The position numbers and the translations under genes are program-made. DNA of 64,000 nt from Dipteronia dyeriana (taxonomy: Eukaryota; Streptophyta; Magnoliopsida; Sapindales; Sapindaceae). Below the pieces are notes generated by a model that was given only the letters and a program-made list of their open reading frames with translations, was not told where the DNA came from and ran no database searches. Location of the stretch: contig CM065300.1 in assembly GCA_032871835.1 (NCBI GenBank), positions 110,791,088 through 110,855,087 of the forward strand, in the 5' to 3' direction. Shown piece by piece: positions 24,367-34,210 of the stretch (the first letter of the stretch is position 1; every line of letters begins with the position of its first letter).

Positions 24367-24778
24367 TTCACTCTTATTCAGTCTATTCCTTTTACCCTTT
24401 TCACCACAAAGGAAACACTTCTATTTGATCTTGGTTACTTTCTTGGTCTCCTTCTAAGAAGGCCCAAGTTGCTTTTTCTTCTGTTATCTCTTGACATTCT
24501 TACTATTCTTTAACAGTAGAAACTTACCAAGCATATGAATCTCTTGACCCTTGCCTTTCACAAGAATCATTTTGATGCTATGAACATCTTGTATCAGGCC
24601 TTGCAAGGTGTATTCCTTATTGTTCAAGGTGTAGTCCAATTGAACTAACCAAAGGAATTCGATAGTAAGTTGACAATCCTATCAAATTTTTTATCTCACC
24701 ATCTATCTCAACACCATTCAGTTCAGCAATGTTGATATGTGCTATTACTTTCATCATGTAATCTTTCACAGCCTGTCC
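24367..24778 (-). pseudogene. gag: Inner Cop-A gag, C-terminal part
   Basis: The minus-strand C-terminal half of gag, with Lys-rich segments and a shortened zinc-knuckle remnant (CFLCGEKG, with the His and last Cys lost), followed by a Ser/Lys spacer with frameshifts. The reading is cut at 24778 by the SIRE-like insertion and continues at 32434. 24774-24778 is TGTCC, the left target duplication. Confidence 0.82.
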
Positions 24779-25662
24779 TGTTAGGTTCTAGATTTGTATT
24801 GGCTTGATTCCATAACAAAACTTCATTTCTTTGTAATGTTTAGTTGCTTAAGTGGTTCGTGATAATAAGAGCTTCAAGGAAGAAAAGCAACTTCTCATGA
24901 TGCAAAGTTTGTCTTTAAGAGGATTCGTACTAATCTTGGATGCTAAGGTATCGAGATCCTTCTTCCTCTTGCAAGGCATAGGCAAACACACACACAATTC
25001 ATTCATATGTGTCCCTGCTTTGTTGTACATCATTATATGTGCACACACACAATTCATTCATATATGTCCCTGCTTAGTTGTGTATCATTATATGCGCACA
25101 CACACAATTCATACATTTGTGTCCATGCATCGTAGCACATCATTTTGGTATAACACATTCACACACATGAACATGAATGCATGCTTTGGTATGGAAATAA
25201 CATGTTTTGGAAAATGCATGATTGGAGACTATCTCTATGTAGTTTGCATTCTTGTGTGAAATGTGTTTGTTTTTGTATATGTTTGTATAACATGGATATT
25301 GAACTTGAATTTAGTCTTAAATCATTCATGATTGATTTTTGTTCATTTCGGTTACTCATACTATTGATTTCGAGTTCTAAGTCAAAATATACTACACTTT
25401 CAATTCATGTTGCATACATTGTCTTCGTCTTCATATATTGAGTCGAATTCTTATTTTATGGGTTGAGTATCTTATATTTCCATGTCCGTGAGGGAGTCCT
25501 GGTCTGTAATCTTAAATGGATTTGAATTCGGAGTTCGAAGGCCAAAGAACGGTCTAAAAACGCGAGAGAAGCGCAAGGGGTGAGGTGCGATGGCTCAAAG
25601 CCATCACCATGCACCATCTCGAAATGGCGCGTGGCCATCTCGGCCCCAAGAGTACTCTGCCC

Positions 25663-25685
25663 CGAGATGCCCATGTGCCATCTCG
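25663..25685 (+). other. GC-rich hairpin in SIRE-like U3
   Basis: CGAGATG and CATCTCG form a 7-bp perfect inverted repeat around a 9-nt loop. It lies about 50 bp before the TATA-like site and is shared by the other SIRE-like LTRs. Confidence 0.7.
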
Positions 25686-26454
25686 AGGAGACACTAAAGA
25701 AAGAGGGTCAAAAATTTCTTTTGTCTTTTCTCTCTTTAAAACCTCTCATTCGCTCTCATTCCTAACAAGTTGAGAAAATTGAAATTGAAGAACAAGTGCA
25801 GAAAATTTTCTCTCAACATTTTTTATTTTTGTTTTTGTGATAACTTCTTCATTTCTACTCCGAATCACTTTATTCAAAAACCGATTTCAAGTGTCTTGAA
25901 GAGTTATATAAACCCCAAGCATTTCTAGAACCAAAATATGTCTACAACTTTCGTTGTGATCTGATCTTCAGTTCGTGGTTTGCATCCTTGTTGGTAAAAT
26001 CATCTTCTTCATAGTTTTCTTTTTTGATCTTCTTATTGATTGATGTTATTTGATTAAGAAGCATGACTAGGATGATTTGGATATCATTTTGTGGTTTGTT
26101 GATTTTATTTTCAAGTTTAGCTAGATTTGTGAAATATTGAATGATTTGTGCTAAACTTGATAAACATGAAATTGTTTCTAGAAATCTTTTGTTCTTATGC
26201 TTGATTGATTGTTTCTAGATCTAATTTCATTTTCTAAGTACTAGGTTGTGGTTCAATTGGTGTCTATATTTTCATATCTAATTTCTTAGTTGATAACATG
26301 CTTAGGTTGTCTAGATACATTTACAATTGTTCTTTGAAAGGATAATCTAGCTATCTAGTTACATGTCCATAGAATTTGTTGATCATTATTTTCTATGCTG
26401 AGTGCTTGTTTCCGTTTTGCATTCATGATCACTTAGATGCCTTGTGAAGAGGTA

Positions 26455-26704
26455 GAAAGTCTCATATCTTAAAGTGATTCTTTGATTTGAGCAATTGTAA
26501 GTCTTAGCTAGAGTCGGGAGGACTCGGATAGCTAAGCAAGTGGAAGTCTCAACAAGAGGTGTGAGACCTCGGACTGTTGAGCGAGAAAGTCTTGACTAGA
26601 GTCGGGAGGACTCGGATAGTTGAGAAAGAAGTCTTGCCTAGGGTCAGGAGGATCTGGATAGGTGAGCAAGGAATCTTCCTAGAGACAGTGGGTCTTAGAT
26701 AGGA
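26455..26704 (+). repeat. LTR minisatellite, about 6 units of 40-45 bp
   Basis: Units start (G)GAAGTCT and end GAGCAAG. Stem-loops are visible in successive units: GAGTC-GGGAG-GACTC, GAGGT-GTGAG-ACCTC, GAGTC-GGGAG-GACTC, and GAGAC-AGTGG-GTCTT with one wobble. The array lies downstream of the presumed TATA, so it should be in the transcribed leader. Confidence 0.85.
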
Positions 26705-26836
26705 AGTCGACTTAGTAGATCATTAGGTTCAAGGATAAAGTGAGAGTGATAGCTTGTAGAGCATGTGTGATTGCTTGAGTGTGTAACTCCATTTGAAATA
26801 GTGGATTTGATTTTGCCGGTGGTTGTTGTATCAACC

Positions 26837-26868
26837 CATGGATGTTTCCTCTTTGGAGGTTTACAACG
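26837..26868 (+). other. Nested hairpin in SIRE-like LTR
   Basis: Inner stem CCTC-TTTG-GAGG inside a weakened outer stem (CATGG/CAACG here, CGTGG/CCACG in the copies at 39776 and 61286). Confidence 0.65.
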
Positions 26869-26962
26869 TAAATATTACGTGTCATTGTTTGCAATTTTCA
26901 TTAAGCATTGTTAGAATTGCATTATTTTTAAAAGAAGATAAAAATTGGAGCAGATACCTATT

Positions 26963-26983
26963 CCCCCCCCCCCCCCCCCCCCC
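26963..26983 (+). repeat. Poly-C tract near the LTR end
   Basis: 21 consecutive C. The sister LTR has 13 C at 32382-32394, and the element at 59020 has 25. The length is unstable or prone to sequencing error. Confidence 0.9.
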
Positions 26984-27022
26984 TCTTGGTATATTCACAC
27001 TATAAAGATAAAGGGAATTTCA

Positions 27023-27036
27023 ATTGGTATCAAAGC
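27023..27036 (+). other. Primer-binding site, SIRE-like element
   Basis: ATTGGTATCAAAGC directly follows the LTR end TTTCA. It has one difference from the TGGTATCAGAGC consensus complementary to initiator tRNA-Met. Confidence 0.93.
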
Positions 27037-27072
27037 CGATGTCTCGACGCACTTAGATAGATCTTCTTTGTA

Positions 27073-28014
27073 GTGTTTGTTATCTTCATTTGTTTCATCA
27101 TGATTAAAGAAATGTATTATTTTGTAGCTTCTCTTGTTGAATGTGAGTCTATTGACTTAGATGATGAAAAAATCAAAGATCTTATTCAAGAAATTGAAAG
27201 GATCTCTAAGATCAATAAGTCTCTCACTAAGAAGTTAGAAAATCATGATTGTAGCTCAAACTGTGTTATTGATCTTAATGACAAAATTCTTAATCTTGAA
27301 AAAAACTTGATTGATAGCAATGATAGATCAAGTATTTTGAAGCATGAAATTGAGCAAAGAGATGAATCTCTTGATCGTGCTAGGAGAATTGAAAATGTGC
27401 TTAGAGCAAAACTAAATGAGCATGAGAATCAAGAGAAAGTGCTTAATGACAAACTTAATGAGGCTAAAGAGATGATTAACAAGATGTTATCTAGCTCTAA
27501 CAAAGTGAAAGCTCTTATTAAGATTGGAAAGCCTTCAAGCGACAGAAGAGGTTTAGGATATGTTAATGAAAAATCAACTCCTTCATCTGACAAATCTACT
27601 TTTGTCAAAGCTTATAGCAATTTAAATGTAGGTACACTCTCTAACAGTAAAGCAATGAAAGCTACCGGAGGTGCCTCAACATCAACAATGAAAGTCAAGG
27701 AAAAGACTCAACAATGCCAAAGACAAGCTACATCATCATCAAATGTAAAAGGCAAGACATCTAGTGTTGCACGCCAAAGAGGTAAAAATGTGAAAAGGCA
27801 AAATGAGTTGAATGCTCTAGCAAATGGTAAACTTCTCAAATTCATACCTATTTGTCATTATTGCAACATGGTAGGACACATAAGGCCTAGATGTTATGAA
27901 TATATTTGTAAATGTAGAATTGCCAATGATTTGCATGATATGTCTTTGAATGGTCCTAGGCAGTCATCCATGTATGCTAGAAATCTTGTTAATAAATTTG
28001 GCATTCACAGTTGA
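27073..28014 (+). CDS. gag: SIRE-like gag remnant with coiled coil and CCHC zinc knuckle
   Basis: A 313-codon open frame, the longest open reading frame in the window. Residues 20-150 are Glu/Lys/Leu/Asn-rich with heptad-like spacing, indicating a long coiled coil. Residues about 150-255 are a Ser/Thr/Lys-rich basic linker. A retroviral-type knuckle, CHYCNMVGHIRPRC, is at 261-274. In this family gag assembles the particle and the knuckle binds the RNA. The usual N-terminal gag domain is missing, and the first 18 residues (MFVIFICFIMIKEMYYFV) look like read-in from non-gag sequence, so the true start is uncertain. The TGA stop at 28012 lies in the same frame as the RNase H piece that follows. 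It may be translated, but is not functional alone. Confidence 0.75.
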   Translation: MFVIFICFIMIKEMYYFVASLVECESIDLDDEKIKDLIQEIERISKINKSLTKKLENHDCSSNCVIDLNDKILNLEKNLIDSNDRSSILKHEIEQRDESLDRARRIENVLRAKLNEHENQEKVLNDKLNEAKEMINKMLSSSNKVKALIKIGKPSSDRRGLGYVNEKSTPSSDKSTFVKAYSNLNVGTLSNSKAMKATGGASTSTMKVKEKTQQCQRQATSSSNVKGKTSSVARQRGKNVKRQNELNALANGKLLKFIPICHYCNMVGHIRPRCYEYICKCRIANDLHDMSLNGPRQSSMYARNLVNKFGIHS

Positions 28015-28752
28015 AAAGAATTTGAAACATCTATGAGTACAACTTTAAAACTTAACAAAGATGAAAAAGGAAAAAATGTTGATCAAAGTCTCTATAGGAG
28101 CATGATAGGTAGACTTCTCTACCTAACGGCTAGTAGGCCGGATATTTGTTTTAGTGTAGGTTTGTGTGCTAAGTTTCAAGCTAATCCAAAAGAATCTCAC
28201 TTGAAAGCCGTTAAAAGAATCATTAGGTATATAAAAGGAACACATAATCTTAGTTTATTCTATTCCTTTGATACTAATGATATTCTTGTTGGCTATTGTG
28301 ATGCGGATTGGGCAGGAAACATTGATGATCGTAAAAGCACATCGGACGATTACTTTTACTTGGGGAATAATTTGATTCCTTGGCTAAGCAAGAAACAAAA
28401 TTCCGTCTCTCTTTCATCATCCGAAGCCGAGTACATTGCAGCCGGAAGTGCTTGCACATAACTTCTATGGATGAAATAAATTCTCAAGGATTATGAGATA
28501 AATCAAGGTAAAATGGCTCTCTATTGTGATAATATGAGTGCCATAAACATCTCTAAAATTCTGGTTCAAAACTCACGCACAAAGCATATAAACATTAGGC
28601 ATCATTTCATTAGAGAACTTGTCGAACATTCAATAGTAACTCTTGAACATATGCCTACAAAGAATCAACTTGCGGACTTGTTCACAAAGCCCTTGGACAA
28701 AGAGAGATTTGTATCTCTTAGAAGATCCATTGGCATGATTTGTGTTGATTAA
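28015..28752 (+). pseudogene. pol: SIRE-like RNase H remnant
   Basis: This has the same frame as gag and follows its stop codon after KEFE (the last RT residues kept). It then reads STTLKLNKDEKGKNVDQSLY, SMIGRLLYLTASRPDICFS, and the RNase H domain with catalytic residues in YCDADWAG (Asp), SSEAEYIAAGS (Glu) and LYCDN (Asp). It ends at LADLFTKPLDKERF and MICVD. Two TAA codons, at 28459-28461 and 28477-28479, stand where Gln is expected. A deletion between gag and this point removes protease, integrase and the RT fingers and palm. Confidence 0.9.
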
Positions 28753-30177
28753 TGCTTGTGTGTGATTATGAGTGGCTTGATAAGCAAAACTATATTGTGT
28801 ATCTATTTCTTTGAGAGCTACTCATGTGAGAAGTAATGATCTTGATAAAATAGCTTTTATTGCTTCTAGATCATGCACTTAAGTCTTTGTAAATCTTATT
28901 TTTTTTTAAAAAAAAAGTGTACAAATGCTTCTCTTATATGTTTAAGTTTGAGTAATTGAGTTTGAAATCATGTAGATTATGGATGCATCTTGAAGTTCAT
29001 TGTCTAGTACATGATAGATGACCTATGGTTAGTATACATTTTGCTTGGTTGTGAAGCCGCCTAATGTAAGAAAGGGCTACACCATTATGATGAGTGAAAG
29101 CGTTCATGAAGAGTATATGTTTATGTATGAAAAATCAAAGAAGTGTTGAAAAAGAATCATTTAAAAAAATTATTTGATACAAAGCCTAAAAAGAAATGGA
29201 GGAAGGCTTAAAATGGAGTATAGTTGAAAATTGTGATTGCTCGGGTTGAAAAAAAGAAATGGAATGATGAGCCATATGCACACACACACTCACAAGTTGA
29301 AATCTATTCTCTTTAAAGCAAAAATCCGGATGATAATCGGTTTGACCTTGTTTGGAAAAGCTTTAGATGGATAGGTGTTGAAGTGGTTTGCATGTTGATA
29401 TCACAACCACTCCTTTTATATATGCTAGAAGCATTTTCACACACACACATTTTTACTTAATGTGCTTGATTCATTAGCAATGAGAGATTATTTTTTAAAG
29501 AATAATGAAAATCTATGATTCTCTTGTTAATTTTGAAACATAATGGTTTACTATCTTTTATTGCTTGAAATGTGTCTTTGTGTGGGTCCCCTTGTGAACA
29601 AGTTTACTTGCTTATTAACATGTGGAGCATATGTTAAGGGGGAGCTTAGTTTGTTGAATTTAGTTCTCTATACAACTTGTTTGCTCACTATTTCATGATT
29701 TTATTATGCATCCCTTATTGCCTTGTAGGTTTTTTTAATTGGCATTTATCTCTCTCTAGGTTGTGTAATATGTTTTTGTCTATTCCTTGCCAAAAAGGGG
29801 GAGAAAGTGTTTCCCTCACCATGGTACTTACTTTTGATGTAAAGAGGATACAATCCATTAAGAGGGAGAAATTTTGGCTTTGTGGGAGAAAGTAAGGGGG
29901 AGAAAAATTTGTGTTTGCATGAGATAAGAAGAGTAAAGGGATCTTTTGTTTTTGTTTGTATATTGTTTTTTTAACTCACCTATCTTCTTTGTAGAAGATT
30001 TCTTTTGGTTGTTCTTGTCTCACAGGTGCTTTGAATGTGTGAAGATATTCTTGAAGACTCATGAAGATATTTTAATCTAGAAATATCTATTTGTAATGTG
30101 AGAATGTGAGAATGCAATCAACATTAATTATGAGAGATCATTGTATGGTGAGGTAGAGGTTTTGTCATGGAATAGCC
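28753..30177 (+). other. SIRE-like 3' non-coding region
   Basis: 1.4 kb between the RNase H stop and the PPT with no reading frame above about 70 codons. Segments are homologous to 63260-64000 in the element at the right edge (for example the GACCTATGGTTAGTAT block and AAAATGGAGTATAGTTGAAA). SIRE-type elements often carry an env-like gene here, but no such frame is readable. Confidence 0.7.
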
Positions 30178-30189
30178 AAAGGGGGAGAT
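30178..30189 (+). other. Polypurine tract, SIRE-like element
   Basis: AAAGGGGGAGAT directly precedes the 3' LTR start TGTTAGGTTC. Confidence 0.95.
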
Positions 30190-31037
30190 TGTTAGGTTCT
30201 AGATTTGTATTGGCTTGATTCCATAACAAAACTTCATTTCTTTGTAATTCTTAGTTGCTTAAGTGGTTCGTGATGATAAGAGCTTCAAGGAAGAAAAGCA
30301 ACTTATCATGATGCAAAGTTCATCTTCAAGAGGATTGGTACTATTCTTGGATGCTAAGGTATCGAGATCCTTCTTCCTCTTGCAAGGCATAGGCGCACAC
30401 ACACACAATTCATTCATATGTGTCCCTGCTTTGTTGTGCATCATTATATGCCCACACAAACATAATTCATTCATATGTGTACCTGCTTAGTTGTGCATCA
30501 TTATATGCGCACACACATACAATTCATACATTTGTGTCCCTGCATCATAGCACATCATTTTGGTACAACACATTCACACACTTGAAGATGAATGCTCATG
30601 CATTGGTATGCAAATAACATGTTTTGGAAAATGAATGATTGGAGACTATCTCTATGTAGTTTGCATTCTTGTGTGAAATGTGTTTGTTTGTGCATATGTT
30701 TGTATAACATGGATATTGAACTTGAATTTAGTCTTAAATCATTCATGATTGAGTTCCGGTCATTTCGGTTACTCATACTATTGATTTCGAGTTCTAAGTT
30801 AAAAGATACTACACTTTCAACTCATGTTGCATGCATTGTCTTCGTCTTCACATATTGAGTCGAATTATTATTTTATGGGTTGAGTATCTTATATTTCCAT
30901 GTCCGTGAGGGAGTCCCAGTTTGTAATCTTTGAACGGATTTGAATTTGGAGTTTGATGGCCAAAAAAACGGTTGAAGAACGTGAGAGGAGCGCAAGAGGT
31001 GAGGTGTGATAGCTCAAAGCCATCACCATGCACCATC

Positions 31038-31062
31038 CCGAGATGGCGTGTGGCCATCTCGG
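31038..31062 (+). other. GC-rich hairpin in SIRE-like U3
   Basis: CCGAGATGG and CCATCTCGG form a perfect 9-bp stem around CGTGTGG. A second, similar hairpin follows at 31081-31105 (CCGAGAT/ATCTCGG). Confidence 0.75.
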
Positions 31063-31873
31063 CCTCAAGAGTGCTCTGCCCCGAGATACCCACGTGCCAT
31101 CTCGGGGAGACACTTAATAAAGAGGGTCAAAAATGTCTTTTGGCTTTTCTCTCTTTAAAACATCTCTTTCCCTCTCATGCCTAACAAGTTGAGAAAATTG
31201 AAATTGAATAACAAGTGCAGAAAATTTTCTCTCAACATTTTTTATTTTTGTTTTTGTGATAACTTCTTCATTTCTACTCCGAATCACTTGATTCAAAAAC
31301 CGATTTAGAGTGTCTTGAAGATTTATACAAACCCCAAGCATTTCAAAAACCAAAGGATGTCTACAACTTTCGTTGTGATCTGATCTTCAGTTCGTGGTTT
31401 GCATCCTTGTCGGTAAAATCATCTTCTTCTTAGTTTTCTTCTTAGATCTTCTTATTGATTGATGTTATTTGATTAAGAATCATGACTAGGATGATTTTGA
31501 TATCATTTTTTGGTTTGTTGATTTTATTTTCAAGTTTAGCTAGATTTGTGAAATATTGAATGATTTGTGCTAAACCTGATAAACATGAAATTGTTTCTAG
31601 AAATCTTTTGTTCTTATGCTTGCTTGATTGTTTCTAGATCTAATTTCATTTTCTAAGTACTAGGTTGTGGTTCAATTGGTGTCTATATTTTCATATCTAA
31701 TTTCTTAGTTGATAACATGCTTAGGTTGTCTAGATACATTTACAATTGTTCTTTGAAAGGATAATCTAGCTATCTAGTTACATGTCCATAGAATTTGTTG
31801 ATCATTATTTTCTATGCTGAGTGCTTGTTTCCGTTTTGCATTCATGATCACTTAGATGCCTTGTGAAGAGGTA

Positions 31874-32122
31874 GAAAGTCTCATATCTTAAAGTGATTCT
31901 TTTATTTGAGCAATTGTAAGTCTTAGCTAGAGTCGGGAGGACTCGGATAGCTAAGCAAATGGAAGTCTCAACAAGAGGTGTGAGACCTCGGACAGTTGAG
32001 CGAGAAAGTCTTGACTAGAGTCGGGAGGACTCGGATAGTTGAGAAAGAAGTCTTGTCTAGGGTCAGGAGGATCCGGATAGGTGAGCAAGGAATCTTCCTA
32101 GAGACAGTGGGTCTTAGATAGA
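31874..32122 (+). repeat. LTR minisatellite, about 6 units
   Basis: The same array as 26455-26704, in the 3' LTR, with the same units and only single-base differences. Confidence 0.85.
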
Positions 32123-32433
32123 AAGTCGGCTTAGTAGATCACTAGGTTCAAGGATAAAGTGAGAGTGATAGCTTGTAGAGCATGTGTGATTGCTTGAGTG
32201 TGTAACTCTATTTGAAATAGTGGATTTGCTTTTGCCGGTGGTTGTTGTATCAACCCATGGATGTTTCCTCTTTGGAGGTTTACAACGTAAATATTATGTG
32301 TCATTGTTTGCAATTTTCATTAAGCATTGTTAGAATTGCATTATTTTTAAAAGAAGATAAAAATTGGAGCAAATACCTATTCCCCCCCCCCCCCTCTAGG
32401 TATATTCACACTATAAAGGTAAAGGAAATTTCA

Positions 32434-32810
32434 TGTCCAGGTTTCATCCTAAGATTCATGAAAGCAAACACTGCCTCTCCTCTAAGTCGTCCTAGACCTC
32501 ATAGCTGATATCTCTTATGGAGACATCATTTATATCGGTAGCAGTCTCCATTCCTTCATGTTGCTGTTGCAACACGTCGGAGATGATTACCATAATGTAA
32601 CGTACCTTTAGCCATTTCATCTGAAGACATCCACTGCTGATACTCATCTCTTTTCTCCCGAGTAGATTCATTAGTTTGGTGGTTTAGGAATAGACAGAAT
32701 GATCTTATGGGTTTTCAACTTACAACAACCCAATTTTCCCTTTTCCATGTGACGTAATTATCATCAGTTAAAGTATTATCTTTTAGGAATTTGATTAGGG
32801 ACGGGGTCAT
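32434..32810 (-). pseudogene. gag: Inner Cop-A gag, N-terminal part
   Basis: A continuation of the gag interrupted at 24778. It begins with the right TGTCC duplication. The start is the minus-strand ATG at 32810 (MTPSLIKFLKDNTLTDDNYV). A stop comes soon after ENWVVVS, and the rest reads in shifted frames. It is homologous to 56895-57271. Confidence 0.82.
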
Positions 32811-34020
32811 GATTTCTTTATAATAACAAAAATTATATAAGTGAATAATCATAATAAAGCACTTTCGAATATTTAGCTTGAATTATATAAAATAATTCAA
32901 TTAAAATTTCAACGGTGATCCAACACCCATAATTGTCACGCCTCCTTTGGGAGTTCGCAACATTTACTTGTTGGACTAGGTCCCACCTAATTGTTAACAT
33001 AACAACCAACGTCTCTATTTTAGCCTTGCAATTTTATTAACAAGAACTCTTGGGAGGATATTAATAAAATTACATTGAGTGTGTTACCAAGTTATCGACC
33101 TTCAATATAATCCTTCACGAATATCCCTCCTTTGGGAGTTGATATCGTTTGGGCTAATTGTCTAGTCTATCCTTGTAAAGAAGTATCTTGAAAAATTCCA
33201 TTCTTGAATACCTCTTGGGAGGTTATTCACGAAACATAAAGCTCAACTGTACTTGGAGGCCTTAGATGTTCCAAAACACCTTCTCCCACTCAGTTGTTTA
33301 AGGCGTGTGATCGAATTCCAAAGAATGATTTACCAAGTTATCTAGATGCCAATTTAGATACCTAAACCATTCTATGCATGTTCATACCAAAAGAGATATA
33401 TGAGTGGCACTCCTATTCGATATGACATTTTATCAAACAATGACAAACATTGCAATATTTACAAAAAATATAAATAGCAACAATTTTGGCCCATCCTAGA
33501 AAAACAAGTAAATTACATATGTCTTGGAATACAAAAACTCCTTTCTTGGCGAACAAGTCTTCACGTGACCTTCATCATCCGGACTCTCTCGGCTGCCTCC
33601 CATGGGCGTGCGTACCCTTAGCCCTTACCCATGGGCGTGCGCATGCCACAAACCCATAAAGGGCTGCCATGCGCAGCCCATGCCACAACAAACGTGTCTG
33701 CGTGCTCTTCGCACGCACGTTCGTTGCTATGGCTCGCACGGTCCCAAACTTGTTCCGGTTGCTTCCAATTCTTCAAACCTTCGAGTCTTCGATACTTGAA
33801 TGTATTATAGATGAATTATAAATAAAAATATACTGCAGTTTTTTTTTAATACAATAGTGCAGTTTTTTTTTATTACAACAACAAAATAAAAAAAAAAAAC
33901 TTAGCAACTACCAAGAAGGAAATTATGGCGATGATAGACCACCCTTCTTGTTACAATCCCAAAAAAAAAATTACATTGAAATTCTATGACAAAAATTGAG
34001 CAATAACTAACCACATATAA

Positions 34021-34073
<53 letters not shown>

Positions 34074-34194
34074 ATACATTCCAATGTAAATATATATGCG
34101 AATACCTAGTGTCATCTCTTTCTAAAACATGCATATATACAATAAAAAGAAAAAGATTCACGTACACATACATCAATTAATCAAGGGTACAACC
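32811..34194 (-). other. Inner Cop-A 5' leader
   Basis: 1.4 kb of non-coding leader between PBS and gag, homologous to 36315-37361 plus 19001-19193, and to 57272-58087. It contains a GC-rich patch with a repeated CCCATGGGCGTGCG (33599-33645) and a long TA tract (34024-34071). The + frame at 33602-33799 falls in the GC patch and has no recognisable protein. Confidence 0.8.
34024..34071. repeat. (AT)n microsatellite in Cop-A leader
   Basis: 48 bp of AT dinucleotides. An equivalent tract sits at the same leader position in the outer element (37189-37236). Confidence 0.95.
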
Positions 34195-34210
34195 TGGCTC
34201 TGATACCAAT
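34195..34210 (-). other. Primer-binding site, inner Cop-A element
   Basis: On the minus strand ATTGGTATCAGAGCCA directly follows the LTR end TTTTTTCCTACA, an exact initiator tRNA-Met-type PBS. Confidence 0.95.

Larger units (their letters stand above)
24779..27022 (+). repeat. 5' LTR of SIRE-like element
   Basis: 2244 bp, TGTTAGGTTCTAG to GGAATTTCA. Landmarks: CA-rich leader (24985-25160), GC-rich hairpin block (25610-25690), weak TATA-like CTTTAAAAC (25734-25742), 43-bp repeat array (26455-26704), nested hairpin (26837-26868), 21-nt C tract (26963-26983). Confidence 0.95.
24779..32433 (+). mobile_element. SIRE-like copia element, internally deleted, TGTCC target duplication
   Basis: A 7655-bp element on + with two LTRs of 2244 bp each (24779-27022 and 30190-32433), PBS 27023-27036, and PPT 30178-30189. 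The perfect 5-bp duplication TGTCC lies at 24774-24778 and 32434-32438. The interrupted Cop-A gag reads across (compare the uninterrupted copy at 56895). The internal region is only 3.17 kb. It has a gag with coiled coil and CCHC, then directly the RNase H end of pol, then 1.4 kb of non-coding sequence. Protease, integrase and nearly all RT are gone. The lineage call (SIRE/Maximus) rests on LTR length, the AAAGGGGGAGAT PPT and the gag type. Confidence 0.93.
30190..32433 (+). repeat. 3' LTR of SIRE-like element
   Basis: 2244 bp, near-identical to 24779-27022. It has the same landmarks: GC hairpins 31038-31062 and 31081-31105, repeat array 31874-32122, nested hairpin 32256-32287, C tract 32382-32394, end GGAAATTTCA. 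The high similarity of the two LTRs indicates that this is among the youngest insertions in the window. Confidence 0.95.

Noticed and set aside
33602..33799. A 65-codon + frame with Cys/His residues in the GC-rich leader patch
   Set aside because: It falls in a variable non-coding leader, is absent from the other Cop-A leaders, and the Cys/His spacing fits no known finger.
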